From Plasmopara viticola (Eukaryota > Oomycota > Peronosporomycetes > Peronosporales > Peronosporaceae), in assembly GCA_001695595.3 (NCBI GenBank), contig MBPM02000017.1, forward strand, positions 620,001 to 684,000: a stretch of 64,000 nucleotides of DNA, given 5' to 3'. This document shows positions 44,019 to 54,741 of the stretch, piece after piece (the first letter of the stretch is position 1; each line of letters begins with the position of its first letter). The notes under the pieces were generated by a model that saw nothing but the letters and a program-made list of their open reading frames with translations, searched no databases and was not told the origin of the DNA. The translations under genes were made by a program, and so were the position numbers.

Positions 44019-44639
44019 TTGAAATCGGATGTTTCTCCTGAAACAAAGGAAAATATTTCCACGCGTACGATTTTAAATTTCGGAATTCGATGTCCCAAGA
44101 AAGAAATGTCGGAGAATCTCCAGAAAGCCATTGAGGCTACGTCCAATTTCCAGTTTGCCCATTTTATGGGTAGACTCGATCGTATATCGGCCAAGTCGGT
44201 TGAGACGGTGCCCATAGAACCAGGCATTCGTGCGAACAAGTCAAGACCTTGGAAACCAAAGCGTTTTGAAGAGAAGAAAAAAAAGAACGACGACTGGACT
44301 CAATTGGCAGCATGTAACAATTGTGGCGTTATCGGTCACATCTATCCACAATGTACCGCCCCTTACCGTAAGAAAGCGAACCATTATATTAGGACGATAT
44401 TCCCGGAACAGAAGCTCAAACAATCCTCGACGTTGATCACAAGAAACCATTCACCGTCTTTTTCGACAATGTATGTAGTATTGACGGTGTATCTAAATAC
44501 AAATACCCGGTCGTCAGGAATTGACGCACCTATTCGCATCTCACCCGCTTTTGAAAATGTTGCTCACGGCAAAGACATTAAAGCTATCTCTTTCGTCAAT
44601 CTGCACGATTCTGAAAGGCCGAGCGCTTCAAAAAGCTAG
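44019..44639 (+). pseudogene. Gag fragment with CCHC zinc knuckle
   Basis: An open stretch without ATG that contains CNNCGVIGHIYPQC, a CX2CX4HX4C retroviral-type zinc knuckle, after a basic region. The frame runs out soon after. Confidence 0.65.
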
Positions 44640-44924
44640 GATGGGAATCGCTTCAAGGCAACTCGGCGTATGGAAAGCTACGCAAGTATGCGGGCACAGA
44701 ATTTAGCACAGAGCTTCCTAGCGAGATACCTTTTTCTCCTTAACGGGAAGATGTTAAGGAGAAAAATGCTCAAGTCTGGTACCAAGACGATATCTGTCAA
44801 ACAATGGCCCCAGAGTCCTGAACAGTGCAAGACAACCAATAATGGACCAAAGAGATGGTTTAAGCAGGCAGTCGGCCAAGTACGGCTGCCTCTTCGGCAC
44901 TGACGCTTTCAGTCACGATGATTG

Positions 44925-45397
44925 CAGGTTGGCGTATTGTGCACGATTATCGTCAGCTAGATCTAGCGACGATCAAACCGGCGATACCGATACCGCGTGA
45001 GAAAGACACATTTGACGCCATGTCCATAAGTCTTTTTTTTCGTGCATGGAAATACTTTCGGATCACTATCAGGTAATTGCTTGATTTGGACGTTTCTTTT
45101 ACCTCTTTTTTGACTTCAGATAGTGTATTTGAGATCCTAGTCCCTCCTATGAGACTAAGCGGGACCCCAGGTGCGATTAATCGGCTTTTTCAAAAAGAAA
45201 TTCACAAATCAAGGGATGCGGTGAGGATTTACTTTGACGACATGTACGTCTTCACGCAAAATAAATATCTTGCAGACCATGCAACGGCTTTTGATCGTGG
45301 ATTCAAACGGTACGGAGAACAGCAACCTTACATGAAGTTGCCGAAGTGCCAGTTCTGCGTGAATGGAATTTCATGCCTGAGAGACTTTGTCGGATAA
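44925..45397 (+). pseudogene. Gypsy reverse transcriptase fragments
   Basis: Two frames. The first reads GWRIVHDYRQLD...KPAIPIPR, the conserved RT block 'R.C.DYR.LN..T....P.P'. The second holds RLSGTPGAINRLFQ and IYFDDMYVFT, with the F-D-D version of the YxDD active site. They are separated by stops and a frame change around 45,050-45,090. Confidence 0.7.
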
Positions 45398-46029
45398 AAT
45401 GACGTCCAAAGAAAACTGAACAAGGCTAAAATCATCGCAAAAGGACTCGTTCCCACGACAAAATACCACATCAAGTGCTTTTCAGGCAATACAATTTTGT
45501 CAAAAGGTTATGCAAGGGCTTAGCGCAATTTGCAGGACCACTACTTGACATGATTACAAAAAACATCCTCGAAGAGTGATCGAGCTTTTGGACAACCAAC
45601 TACGCTGCTCCGCTAAGTTTAAGCGTCGTTTGGCGCTTCCATCTGTTTATCGATCGACCACTCACGGTCGAAACAATTCACAGAAGTATTGAGACGACCC
45701 TGACGCGAAATGCTACAAATTGCCGAGTAATTTGATGGTTTAACGAGTTTGCTAAATTCTAGCCTGGATTCCCGGTGAAACTTACGCCGTGGCTACTGGA
45801 AGCGGCTCAGTATTGCGAGACTGTGGCGACAATCAGGGCGTATATGATTACATTTGTTTAATCCAAGAAGACAATGTATGCGAGGAATAGAGATCTACCG
45901 TACATCATCAAGAGGCTGAAAAGAGGATATCATGCCAAATTACCATGATATGATTACCTAACAGGCGGAGATGTGACTTCACGACTGATCATTTCAGACG
46001 AGAAAGCTATGAACAAAAGCGTCATCTTT

Positions 46030-46320
46030 GAATTCCACCAATTTGCTTCGGCAGGCCACTTGAGATTTAACAAGACCTATCTGGTCGTACCTCGAAAGCA
46101 CGAATGACTGGATAGACCCAGCGTTACGTCAAACTTGCGAAATGTGTCAGCGCAACAAAGCAAACAAGACTTACTTAAGTCTCTGGATGTTTCAAAAGGC
46201 AGATTAATCAACGTTTCGAGACAAAAGACGATACTGCAGAGATCACTAAGGTTTTATAGTAGAAAAATGAAGGACCATGGCGTACTAAAGATCATTGTGT
46301 CCAATTCAGACACCTAAACA
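46030..46320 (+). pseudogene. Gypsy integrase zinc-binding fragment
   Basis: In broken frames: a His-containing GHLRFNK motif, then CEMCQRNKANKTYL, the second half of the HHCC zinc-binding domain of gypsy integrases, then a remnant of the catalytic core (KIIVSNSDT). The element is inactive. Confidence 0.6.
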
Positions 46321-47150
46321 ATATCTAAGTTATAGCAAGCAATTGTGTCTGCGGTGAGGACACAAAACAATTTGGCCTCGGACTTGGGTCACAATTGAAA
46401 AAAAACAACCAATTTATTGGAGATTACCTCTAAGGTGTCTTCGACCCAGCCCATAATTGGATGTTTTTTTCTGGAAGAGACTCCAATCGATGCGTACACG
46501 TTACAATTGAAATATCATCACTCAAAGCGGAACTAGGAAAAGTTCGTTAGATCCCAAATGGTGTAAATCCAAATCCAGAATTTTACAAGTTTGAAAAAGT
46601 AGCACAATCATGTTTACTACGTCAAGAGAGTTTACTCAAGGTCACACAGGACCGGACGAGCGAAGCACAGAAACATGAAGTGCTATTTTGACAAGAAGAG
46701 GCTTGTCCAAGACTTCCACTTTGGCGATATTTGCTTTTGGACGGCCATAATTTGGATGTCCGTCACAAACATTTGCTCGGTCAATGAAACTCGCATCAAA
46801 ATACATTGGCCCCATTTCGATCGTGAAGAAAGTTTCGCAAGATTTCTATGAGTCAAGAATTATCGAAGGGATTGGAGCTGCATCCAGAGCTCCAAACCTT
46901 ATTGTTGAAGGAGTATCGTAAGGACTTCAAGCGTTGGAAAAAGCTGAATAAGGTCATGTTGGCCGATAGCTCCGAGATACAACACGTTGAAGCCGTAATT
47001 GAACGCCGTGAGTAACTTTTAAATATTGAGCAATACTCTGTTGCAATTGCACAAGTCGATCCCCTAAGTCCTCTATGCGGTGTGACCCCGTCCGATATTT
47101 GCTTATTTTTATACAAAGTCAAATCCCTGTAATTTAATTTGTCACTAGTT

Positions 47151-48209
47151 TACCATTTAGAAGCGTGGCATTCGCACTAGCTCTAGCGAATGATAAATTA
47201 AAGAGTGATATCACGAAAACTAACCGCAAAAAACATGGCATCGAGGAAAAAGTGTGCGTTTCAGCGGCAGCATACTCAATGCAAAGAAACTTCTGTGGTA
47301 CTTGCTACGTGAAGCTTTATCACTAAGCCAAACGTGAAAAGCACGCCTGGAAAGCTAACAGTTCAGAGTCGTGTACCGAGTTTGAGAAACAAGGACCCAC
47401 ACCTTAAATGTTTCTTGACGTTTCGTTGACAACAATGTAATCAGATATGGTGACTTTGACCAAAGGGTTTGTGAAAAGCAGTCGAAAGATGGGACACACA
47501 ATAATATGTCCGATCCAATGAGTATATACACAGTGATACCCGGATGCGAGAGTGTCCGAGAGGTACATAAAGCACGCCAACTTATGGCAAATAGCGTGAA
47601 ACTAAAATGATGATAGCTTCAGCTTTATCGACAACTCGGATGATACAAATTCATGTTGTGAAGGTGTACGAAACGAACGTTTCGGTAGTCTGAATTACAA
47701 ACGGGCCTGACTTGGGCTGTGTGTTGTCACAGTACGCACAGTCTACCAACTATTGGAAAATTAACAAGGAGCAGGCCCTTGCGATGAATGTTAGGACCAA
47801 TTATTTTGTTGTTGCGGACGCCATTGGACCGCCGTTTGTAAGCGTTTGCCGCAAGTCAATTTGACGAAAAAAATATTCTCAAAATTAGTACAGGTACACC
47901 AATGCATGTACTAGAAAAGGCGGTATAGTATATAGGTATTTGTTTTTTGTCAACACGTTCCTTATCATGCTACAGTGGTGCATGAAAGTCAAGACATGTT
48001 CGATGTGCGAATAATGATGAAGAAAGGAAGAGATGCAACCTTAGCATCAAGACGATCTTGATCTTAACGCATCACCATATCAATCGGCGTAGAAAAGGTA
48101 AACAAACAGTAACATCAAAAACATCAAGATAGTAAGATACTTTGGCTCGATTTTGATATACTGATTATCTTACCAAAGCGTTGGCCAATTCAATACAGAT
48201 TTTAATTTG
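47151..48209. other. Spacer with no supported gene
   Basis: Stops in all frames. A tract near 47,700-47,860 on the plus strand has some protein-like composition but no recognised motif; it may be more retroelement debris. Confidence 0.35.
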
Positions 48210-48524
48210 TGCAGCGATAAGCATGCTTGCTGAGGGCCTGATATTGTAGTCACGATTATATGCACTAGCATTTAGATCACTGAGCAAAAGGATACGTACA
48301 GAGCATTAAAATTTACAAGCTTTATATAGCGAATTCATTAAGCTAGTTAATATATGAAGAAACTGCACAATAATTTCCAATGCCGAATTAACAAAGAAGG
48401 CACGAGCATCCCCAAATGCGTCCACATCGATGTCGAAAACGCTCAAGAGATGCTGAGGAACTTTGTTGACGCTTCTGCTGAGGAAGTTGTCTCTTCCGCT
48501 GCCATGTCTGTGTCACGCACGGAT
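48210..48524 (-). repeat. 3' flank of effector copy 4
   Basis: Matches the cassette 3' flank of the other copies (GCATGCTTGCTGAGGGCCTGATATTGTAGTCACGATTATATGCACTAGC; AAGCTAGTTAA; ATGCGTCCACATCGATGTCG), more diverged than between copies 1 and 3. Bases 48,440-48,524 still resemble the last ~25 codons of the paralogues. Confidence 0.6.
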
Positions 48525-49970
48525 CTAGCCTGATCGAGGATTGGCAAGGTACTTAAGCATATCGTTTGCTATCTCTTGCATGCCCGGATACTTTTGAAGC
48601 CACTGAAACAAGCCCACAATTTCTTCAAACGTATGTTGTTCACTCAACATGCCAAGCAAGTCTACGTTGGTAAAGTGCTTTTCTGCTCGGAAAAGATTGA
48701 CATACAATATTCCCTGCAAGAACATTAAATCACCAGGTTCAAACTTTCCTGATGGGCATATATATCGGAAATAGTCTCGAGGTGACTCGCCGTTTTCAAA
48801 CCAAAGCCATCTCGTCCACAATGCTTGCAGATTTTTTGCGTGAGTTCCGAAGCCATATTGTGGTGCCTTGTCGAATACCTGGTGAAAGAGTTCTGAGTTA
48901 AGCAACCTCGTCACACCGTTCCAGGAAAGTTTTTCAGCCAGAAAACGAAGAAATACGTCGTAGTAAAAATATTGTTCATTGTGAGCTGACATCATATTGC
49001 TCCAGTACGCCTCAACATATTTGAGCCACCAAGTAAGCATGCCAACGTCGGAATGGGAACCAACACGCAAAATGCCGAAAATACTTACTGGCGATACTCG
49101 AGCTTGCAGCCACTCGTGAAACACTAGGTGCTCGGTATTCGACATTGATGCCATATGAAACTGCATGCCTTCAGCAAGCTCCTTCATGTCTGATTTGTGT
49201 CGAAGCCACTCGAATAGGGCGACTACTTCTTGACGCGAGTCAAGTGGCATCATCTTCGATGATAGAAGTGCTGACGACGTGTCCTTCTTCGATTGCAAAT
49301 CGAATTCGTTTACCAAGAATGCAAATAGCTCCTTGTCGTCAAATACTCCGTGACTTGTGGCCGTGTCACTCTTGGCCGTTTCAATCGTACTTACGCTGCC
49401 CAAACGCCTGTATTTTTTCACATAGTCAAACCACCAGAGAAGCCTGCGGTCGTACCTTTGCGTGTCTGCAGTAAAAAGATGCACTTTCATGATTCGGAAC
49501 GTATAAGCAGGGCTTTCGCGGACATGTAAGCAGTGAGATAATATACGTTCTCTTATAACATTGATCTCCCAAATAATATCCGCAGTCTCAATCAATTTTC
49601 TCCATCTTACGTCCGCAAGTAGGTGGGCCACGTCTTTCGTCATTTTTTCTATCTCAACGTATTGAAGTTCCTCGACTGTGCTTGTAGTGCCAGTCTTAAG
49701 TCCAAGCGTAAGGCTCGTGTCTGGAAGCTCTTTACTGATTTGCGCGATCACACGCTCCCCTGACAAAGTTCTTGATTCATTGTTCTTGTCAAAGTACAAA
49801 GTGGTTTTTTCAGGTGCAATAGTGAGATTTTTCGCTTTCGTCGGGCTAATGGACGTCGTGGGGGAGCGACTATTTGTGTCCGGCTCCTCACCTCGTCTTG
49901 CACTTACGCTGAGCGCAAAATAAGCACTAACCCCAACAAGGCAGATGGATACAGTCCGCAAGACAAGCAT
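48525..49970 (-). CDS. Secreted WY-type candidate effector, copy 4, short C-terminus
   Basis: A 481-residue protein from the ATG at 49,970 (the first Met; codons upstream hold no ATG). Signal peptide of about 20 residues; R-T-L-S at 67-70 followed by a SKEL patch; then WY/LWY repeats (WRKLIETADIIWEI, LLWWFDYVKKYRR, WWLKYVEAYWSNM, LWTRWLWFENG, LFQWLQKYPGM). A one-base loss in the codons after KYLANP (around 48,536-48,541) makes the frame end in RSG-stop, about 20 residues before the family's usual end; the lost part is only the basic tail, so the repeat fold should be complete. It is more diverged from copies 1 and 3 than they are from each other, and closer in the middle to copies 2 and 5. 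It may still be functional. Confidence 0.8.
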   Translation of the reverse strand: MLVLRTVSICLVGVSAYFALSVSARRGEEPDTNSRSPTTSISPTKAKNLTIAPEKTTLYFDKNNESRTLSGERVIAQISKELPDTSLTLGLKTGTTSTVEELQYVEIEKMTKDVAHLLADVRWRKLIETADIIWEINVIRERILSHCLHVRESPAYTFRIMKVHLFTADTQRYDRRLLWWFDYVKKYRRLGSVSTIETAKSDTATSHGVFDDKELFAFLVNEFDLQSKKDTSSALLSSKMMPLDSRQEVVALFEWLRHKSDMKELAEGMQFHMASMSNTEHLVFHEWLQARVSPVSIFGILRVGSHSDVGMLTWWLKYVEAYWSNMMSAHNEQYFYYDVFLRFLAEKLSWNGVTRLLNSELFHQVFDKAPQYGFGTHAKNLQALWTRWLWFENGESPRDYFRYICPSGKFEPGDLMFLQGILYVNLFRAEKHFTNVDLLGMLSEQHTFEEIVGLFQWLQKYPGMQEIANDMLKYLANPRSG

Positions 49971-50090
49971 GCTCGTGTGTGTTTGCACGCAAAATAAAGA
50001 ATTGGTGGAGGGGAAGGTAATTGGTAAAATTGAAAATTACGAGCAATTTCCAATTTCCAAATTCTTATTTTTCATTTTTTCTATTCGACG

Positions 50091-50240
50091 ATGCAACTAC
50101 AAGATGAGGCTGTAAGCGTGGCCTCGCTGATTGTGGTTTACTTGCGTGACTTATTTCGGTTTCTTGCCACCGAAAGCGAAGCTGTGGCATACGAACACCA
50201 GGAGCTATGCCAATTGATGAAGCGGTCTCAACAATGCTGA
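50091..50240 (+). pseudogene. Possible CENP-X/MHF2-like histone-fold fragment
   Basis: A 49-codon ATG frame whose translation (EAVSVASLIVVYLRDLFRF, then EHQELCQLM) follows the pattern of the CENP-X (STRA13/MHF2) histone fold: an amphipathic helix with LF core, then the EHLE...L motif. CENP-X proteins are about 80 residues, pair with CENP-S at kinetochores and in the Fanconi pathway. Here the first helix and the C-terminal LLLDF are missing. It is weak, based on a short stretch; it may be a gene fragment or chance. Confidence 0.2.
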
Positions 50241-50819
50241 AAAATCAGAAAATGATTCGAATTTTAAGTGCGTTGAAGTAAAAGACGATGGGTCGATTAA
50301 TCATCTTTTTCGTCTTCTTCTCTTGCCTCTATTGCTTGATTAAATGCGCTTTTGGAGCTAACTCTCCTCACGACAGTCACACTTTTTGACTAAAAGAACT
50401 AATTCCTACTTTGAATTTCATCCTAAAAGCACTCTGACCCCATATGAGGTCGCAAATGTATACTGAACAAAGTACCTTTTTATAGAAAAAATGTCAAAGT
50501 GTCTGTTAAGCTTACTTGCAATATACTGGAGTCCCATCAAGGAAGGAGAAAGCTGACTTGATTTAAGGTTGAATCCATCTTAACAGATTCAAAGTGCCTT
50601 CTGCATTTTTTCCTAATGGTAATAAAAGTTTTCGCGGCAGGGATTCTTGGACATCCATATGCAATCAAATGTTATGCAAGGCTTAGTCACGAGCTGCGTG
50701 CACCACTTAGGCCATACTTAAATTAGTTTTGTGGCTGGCTGAAGCACGTGTGTTTACTCGACGACTGCCGTAAGTTACGAAAGAAATTGCGATTGCTAAG
50801 CTGATTACAAACGCAAAGA

Positions 50820-51062
50820 ATGTTTAGAAGCGAGTTGGGGGCCACCACTTCAGCATCAGTCGAAAGTGTCGGTAACGCAATATACGAGTACAGAGCACTC
50901 GGCGCGACATCAATTGTCCGATGTATGAAGAAATCTGGCCCTCCTGTGCCCAACATCGATCACAGATATCTGGAACCAAAACTTGAAGACCGTGATTACG
51001 ACAACGTTGAACCGGATGTACTAGTGAGACTTTTGTTTATGCAGCAGGATGAAGTAAAGTAG
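50820..51062 (+). CDS. Small hypothetical ORF (80 residues)
   Basis: ATG frame with balanced, hydrophilic composition, acidic toward the end, no signal peptide and no recognised motif. No promoter-like sequence stands out. Could be a small gene or chance. Confidence 0.2.
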   Translation: MFRSELGATTSASVESVGNAIYEYRALGATSIVRCMKKSGPPVPNIDHRYLEPKLEDRDYDNVEPDVLVRLLFMQQDEVK

Positions 51063-51996
51063 CGCAGAAGATTTACACGAGGCGTGGGTTCAGATTCGAC
51101 CTCAACCATAATGACTAGAAAATTGAGTTAATCGAATTAAGACAAGCCCCGTGTAGTTTACATACTTTCCTTTTAATGCTATGCTCTTTGCAAAGAAATT
51201 AGGCTTACAGTTAAATGAAAATGTGGTGCGCGAGCCTTTTGGCAGATCTGACTAAAAATTGTCGAAGAAAGGTTGCTAGCAAGCTTTATCGTAATCAGAC
51301 ATACACTCGGACAAGTCACGACATTGGCATTTTAATTTTTAGCAGGAATTGCATGCTCATAAAGTCTTTTGATTACGGTGACAACGTGTCGGATAGACGT
51401 CACAACATAATCTTCGAATTCCATTCACCTCTAAGCCTGAACCGACATCAATTGTCATCCTATGCATAAACGGGTAAGCAGAGCGAGCAATAACTCGATT
51501 GGGTTTCAGCAATTCCTTACCGAGCGCAACGCGGGCGGCTTGTCAAAGCCATATGAAGATGAATGGTTTAAGCATTGCATAGTGCATATATTTAGTAAAA
51601 GAGCCGAATTTACTCTATGATCAGAGCTTTGAGTATAGTACGCGCGCGTAGGATTGTATTGTAAATTTCAAAGTTTAAATGAAAAATTTTCAGATCTTAT
51701 GCTTACTTTGTCAATAAAAAAATGCTTATGGGTATAAATGTTTCTGTACACCAAATGATACAGTGAGAGTAAACTTTAACGTGACGAATTATGACAAGGA
51801 CGCAGGATCTCATAGTCACATTTGCCATTCTCGCCAAGATGTTTTTGACCTTGAAGCATAGGCCTAATATTGTAGTAACGATTATATGCACTAGCCTTCA
51901 CAATACACTAGCACTCGAAAGTCCAGTCGATAATGAAAGAATGTAACGCCTACATGACGTTTCAAAGCCAAGACGACAAAAGAGCCCCAAGCACCT

Positions 51997-53601
51997 TCAA
52001 ATTCGTTCACCTCGATGTCGAGAGCGCTTAAGAGATGACGAGGGATTTCCTTTATGCTTCTTCTTAGGTAAATATTCCTTCCGTTGCAATGTTTGCGTCA
52101 CATGGGGATACTTCCTCATCGAGGGTTGGGTAAGGTACCGAAGCATATCATTTGTTATTTCTTCCACGCCCCAATACTCTTGAAGCCATTCAAACATTCC
52201 TACAATCTCTTTAACTGAATTTTTTTCGCTCAACAAATTAAACAATTCTTTGTTGGTAAATCGTTTTTCCGCTCGGTAAAGATCAACGTATAAAATTCCC
52301 TGCAAGAACTCTAGATCACCAATTTCAAACTTTCTTGACAAGCCCAAATTCCTGAAAAAGTCATGAGGTGACGCGCCCCTATGCAACCAATGCCATCTCA
52401 CCAACATTGCTTGCAAATTTTTTGCGTGGGTTCCGAAGCCAAGTTGTGGTGCCTTGTCAAAGATCTGATAGAATAGTTCAGAGTAAAGCAATTTCTTCAC
52501 ATCGTTCCACGAAGACTTTTTAGCCAGAAAACTAAGAAATACATCATAGTAAAAATAGTGTTCGTCGGAACCTGAAAACACATTGTTCCAATACATCTCA
52601 ATATATTTGAGCCACAATGGAAACATGCCACTGTCGTCATAGGATCCAACACGTAAAATGTCAAACACAATTTTTGGCGAGACTCCGCCTTGCACCCATT
52701 CACGCAACACGAGCTGCTCGGTGTTCCACATAGATACCATATACAACTGCATGCCTTCAGCCAGTTTCATTATGCCCGGTTGATGTCGAAGCCATTCAGA
52801 TAGTGCAACTACATGTTGACGCGAGTCAAGTGGCGTCATCTTAGGTGAATCAACTGCCGTCCACGAGGCTATTTCAGTCTGTAAATCGTATTCGTTTATC
52901 AAGAATGCAAATAGCTCCTCGTCGTCAAATTTTTCGTACTTTGTGGCCGCGTCACTCTTGGCCGTTGGAATCAGACCCTCGACACCCACACGTTGCCTGT
53001 ACTTTTCCACATAGTCAAACCACCAGAAGAGCTTCGGGTCGTATTTTTGCGTATCTGCAGAGAAATGCATAAGATCCACTCTCATGTATCGGAACGTATG
53101 AGCAGGGCTCTCTCGGGCTTTCAAGCAGTGTGCCAGCACCAATTTTCTTAGTATTTCGACTTCCCACGAGATATCCATCGCCTCAATCACATTTCTCCAT
53201 TTTGCCATACGAAGTACAATGGCAACTTTGTTTATCATGCTTATCACCTCGGGTGGTGTCACGGCTACGAAACGCTCGATTGCTTTTGTGTTGCGATCGC
53301 TTGCAAAGGTGCGCGTTGAAAATGGTGTATGACCAAGTGCAAGGCTTGCGTCCGAAAGCTCTTTACTAATTCGCTCGCCAACACGCCCCCCTGACAAAGT
53401 TCTTGATTCATTGTTCTTTTCAATGTTAACATTGCTTTCTTCAATTGCAATGCTGGAATTTTTGGCACTAATGGTCGTCATGACGGAGCGACTATTTGTG
53501 TCCGGCTCCTCACCTTGTCCTGCACTGGAGCTGAGCGCCAAACAAGCACTGACTCCAACAAGACGGATAAATACAGTGCGTACTATGACAAGCACCTGCA
53601 T
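51997..53601 (-). CDS. Secreted WY-type candidate effector, copy 5, extended C-terminus
   Basis: A 534-residue protein from the ATG at 53,601. Signal peptide 1-23; R-T-L-S at 67-70, then ERISKEL; the repeats follow (WRNVIEAMDISWEV, LFWWFDYVEKYRQ, LWLKYIEMYWNNV, YYDVFLSFLAKKSS, MLVRWHWLHRG, MFEWLQEYWGV). The paralogues stop after a KKxKxxP-like tail; here the stop codon is replaced and the frame runs about 16 residues further into what is 3' flank in the other copies, adding a Ser/Arg-rich end. It also has a longer segment between the KEL patch and the first repeat. It is tandem and in the same direction as copy 4, with about 2 kb between them. Confidence 0.85.
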   Translation of the reverse strand: MQVLVIVRTVFIRLVGVSACLALSSSAGQGEEPDTNSRSVMTTISAKNSSIAIEESNVNIEKNNESRTLSGGRVGERISKELSDASLALGHTPFSTRTFASDRNTKAIERFVAVTPPEVISMINKVAIVLRMAKWRNVIEAMDISWEVEILRKLVLAHCLKARESPAHTFRYMRVDLMHFSADTQKYDPKLFWWFDYVEKYRQRVGVEGLIPTAKSDAATKYEKFDDEELFAFLINEYDLQTEIASWTAVDSPKMTPLDSRQHVVALSEWLRHQPGIMKLAEGMQLYMVSMWNTEQLVLREWVQGGVSPKIVFDILRVGSYDDSGMFPLWLKYIEMYWNNVFSGSDEHYFYYDVFLSFLAKKSSWNDVKKLLYSELFYQIFDKAPQLGFGTHAKNLQAMLVRWHWLHRGASPHDFFRNLGLSRKFEIGDLEFLQGILYVDLYRAEKRFTNKELFNLLSEKNSVKEIVGMFEWLQEYWGVEEITNDMLRYLTQPSMRKYPHVTQTLQRKEYLPKKKHKGNPSSSLKRSRHRGERI

Positions 53602-54551
53602 GATTGCTCGCTGGGGCAAAGCAAAGAATGGGTGGACGAGTTACTATAAAAATTAAGTATAAGCCTGTAATGTACAATATTAAATAATGCAACCTAATGG
53701 TCGACATCTTAGTATTTCGTAAAATCAGTACGTTCGTCAGCACCGCATCAATTTAAAACGCTTTTGGTGGTTCTATTTCAAACTCCGCTTGCAGTAAAGT
53801 AGCGAGCAAGGAACCTAATTAGGTCACTTTAGTTCATCACAATCGGTTCTGACGGCATAAGTACATGCTTATTGCCTCATGATCGTTGTTACCACGTTCT
53901 GTGTCTTTAGCATATGATGCATATCATGTATGTGCACGTAGTATATCAAAGTAATTCCCTGGTCAGTTTTATTGTACAAACACGAAGCTGCCTCAGTTAT
54001 AAATTGTCATATTATCGTGGGATCAGATTGACTGTACGTATTGGAGCTGGCTCTTAAACTTATCTCACCTTTACCGGTATTAAAACTTGAACGTAGCGCC
54101 TTGGCATTTAGCGATAGCTCATTAGATTATTCATCAGGAAATAGAGGTAGGCGAAGCATAGAGGTAGGCAAAAAATAGAGTATATTAAGGCTTCCCATAC
54201 CACAGCAATACTCGCAAAACTTTGCAGAGCTGGTTAGCTTGTTTAATTAAGTGCTATCGTCTTCGTCGAGACTGAATTTAGATTGACATGGCTCTCGATG
54301 TTCGTATTTCACAACTAGCCAGCACGGAGTTTACACAGTTTACGTAAACGAACCACAATCAGCTTTGGCGGCACAACTAGCGATACAGCGCTTACAGCCT
54401 CATCGTTATTGTTATCACGTTCTCCTTGTATCAAAGGATCCAAACGCTGTCTCAGTACCCACTATAAAAAAGCCATGTACTATTCTACAATAGATAAATA
54501 CAAACCATCCCGTATTTCTTGATGAGTGTATCAATATCACAAGGATGGGAT
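53602..54551. other. Intergenic, upstream of copy 5 and of the copia element
   Basis: AT-rich, no open frame over 80 codons with support. The string ATAGAGGTAGGC is duplicated near 54,145-54,175. Nothing else seen. Confidence 0.5.
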
Positions 54552-54693
54552 TGCGCTACACCGCTGAATGCAAGTTGAACAGGTGGATGGCGTCACAGCA
54601 TTTACAAGTACGTCACAGTTAGTGATTACATATGGAAGCCGTTCATCGGTCAAGATAAATATATTCGCTTCGGTTTTTGCCACCTTCTTAACA
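54552..54693 (+). repeat. 5' LTR of the copia element
   Basis: About 142 bp, matching 58,784-58,929: ACCGCTGAATGCA, TTGAACAGGT, AAGTACGTCACAGTTAGT, ATTACATATG, GCCGTTCAT are shared in order. Differences are scattered substitutions, as expected for an old insertion. Confidence 0.7.
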
Positions 54694-54741
54694 GGTTAAC
54701 AGCCGCAAACAACAGCCTCGCTTCGCCACACCTTCACCGCC

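Larger units (their letters stand above)
43690..47150 (+). mobile_element. Decayed Ty3/gypsy-type retrotransposon
   Basis: Gag, RT and integrase remains follow each other on the plus strand in gypsy order (RT before integrase), interrupted by many stops and frameshifts: zinc knuckle near 44,310-44,355, RT near 44,925-45,395, integrase H2C2 region near 46,040-46,200. The last ~300 bases (46,850-47,120) may cover the end of pol. I could not find matching LTRs, so both ends are approximate. It lies between effector copies 3 and 4. Confidence 0.7.
49989..51855. other. Spacer between effector copies 4 and 5
   Basis: Only short frames. Two are listed separately (50,091-50,240 and 50,820-51,062). 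A third, 51,215-51,469, has an ATG but no recognisable features. The rest shows nothing. Confidence 0.4.
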
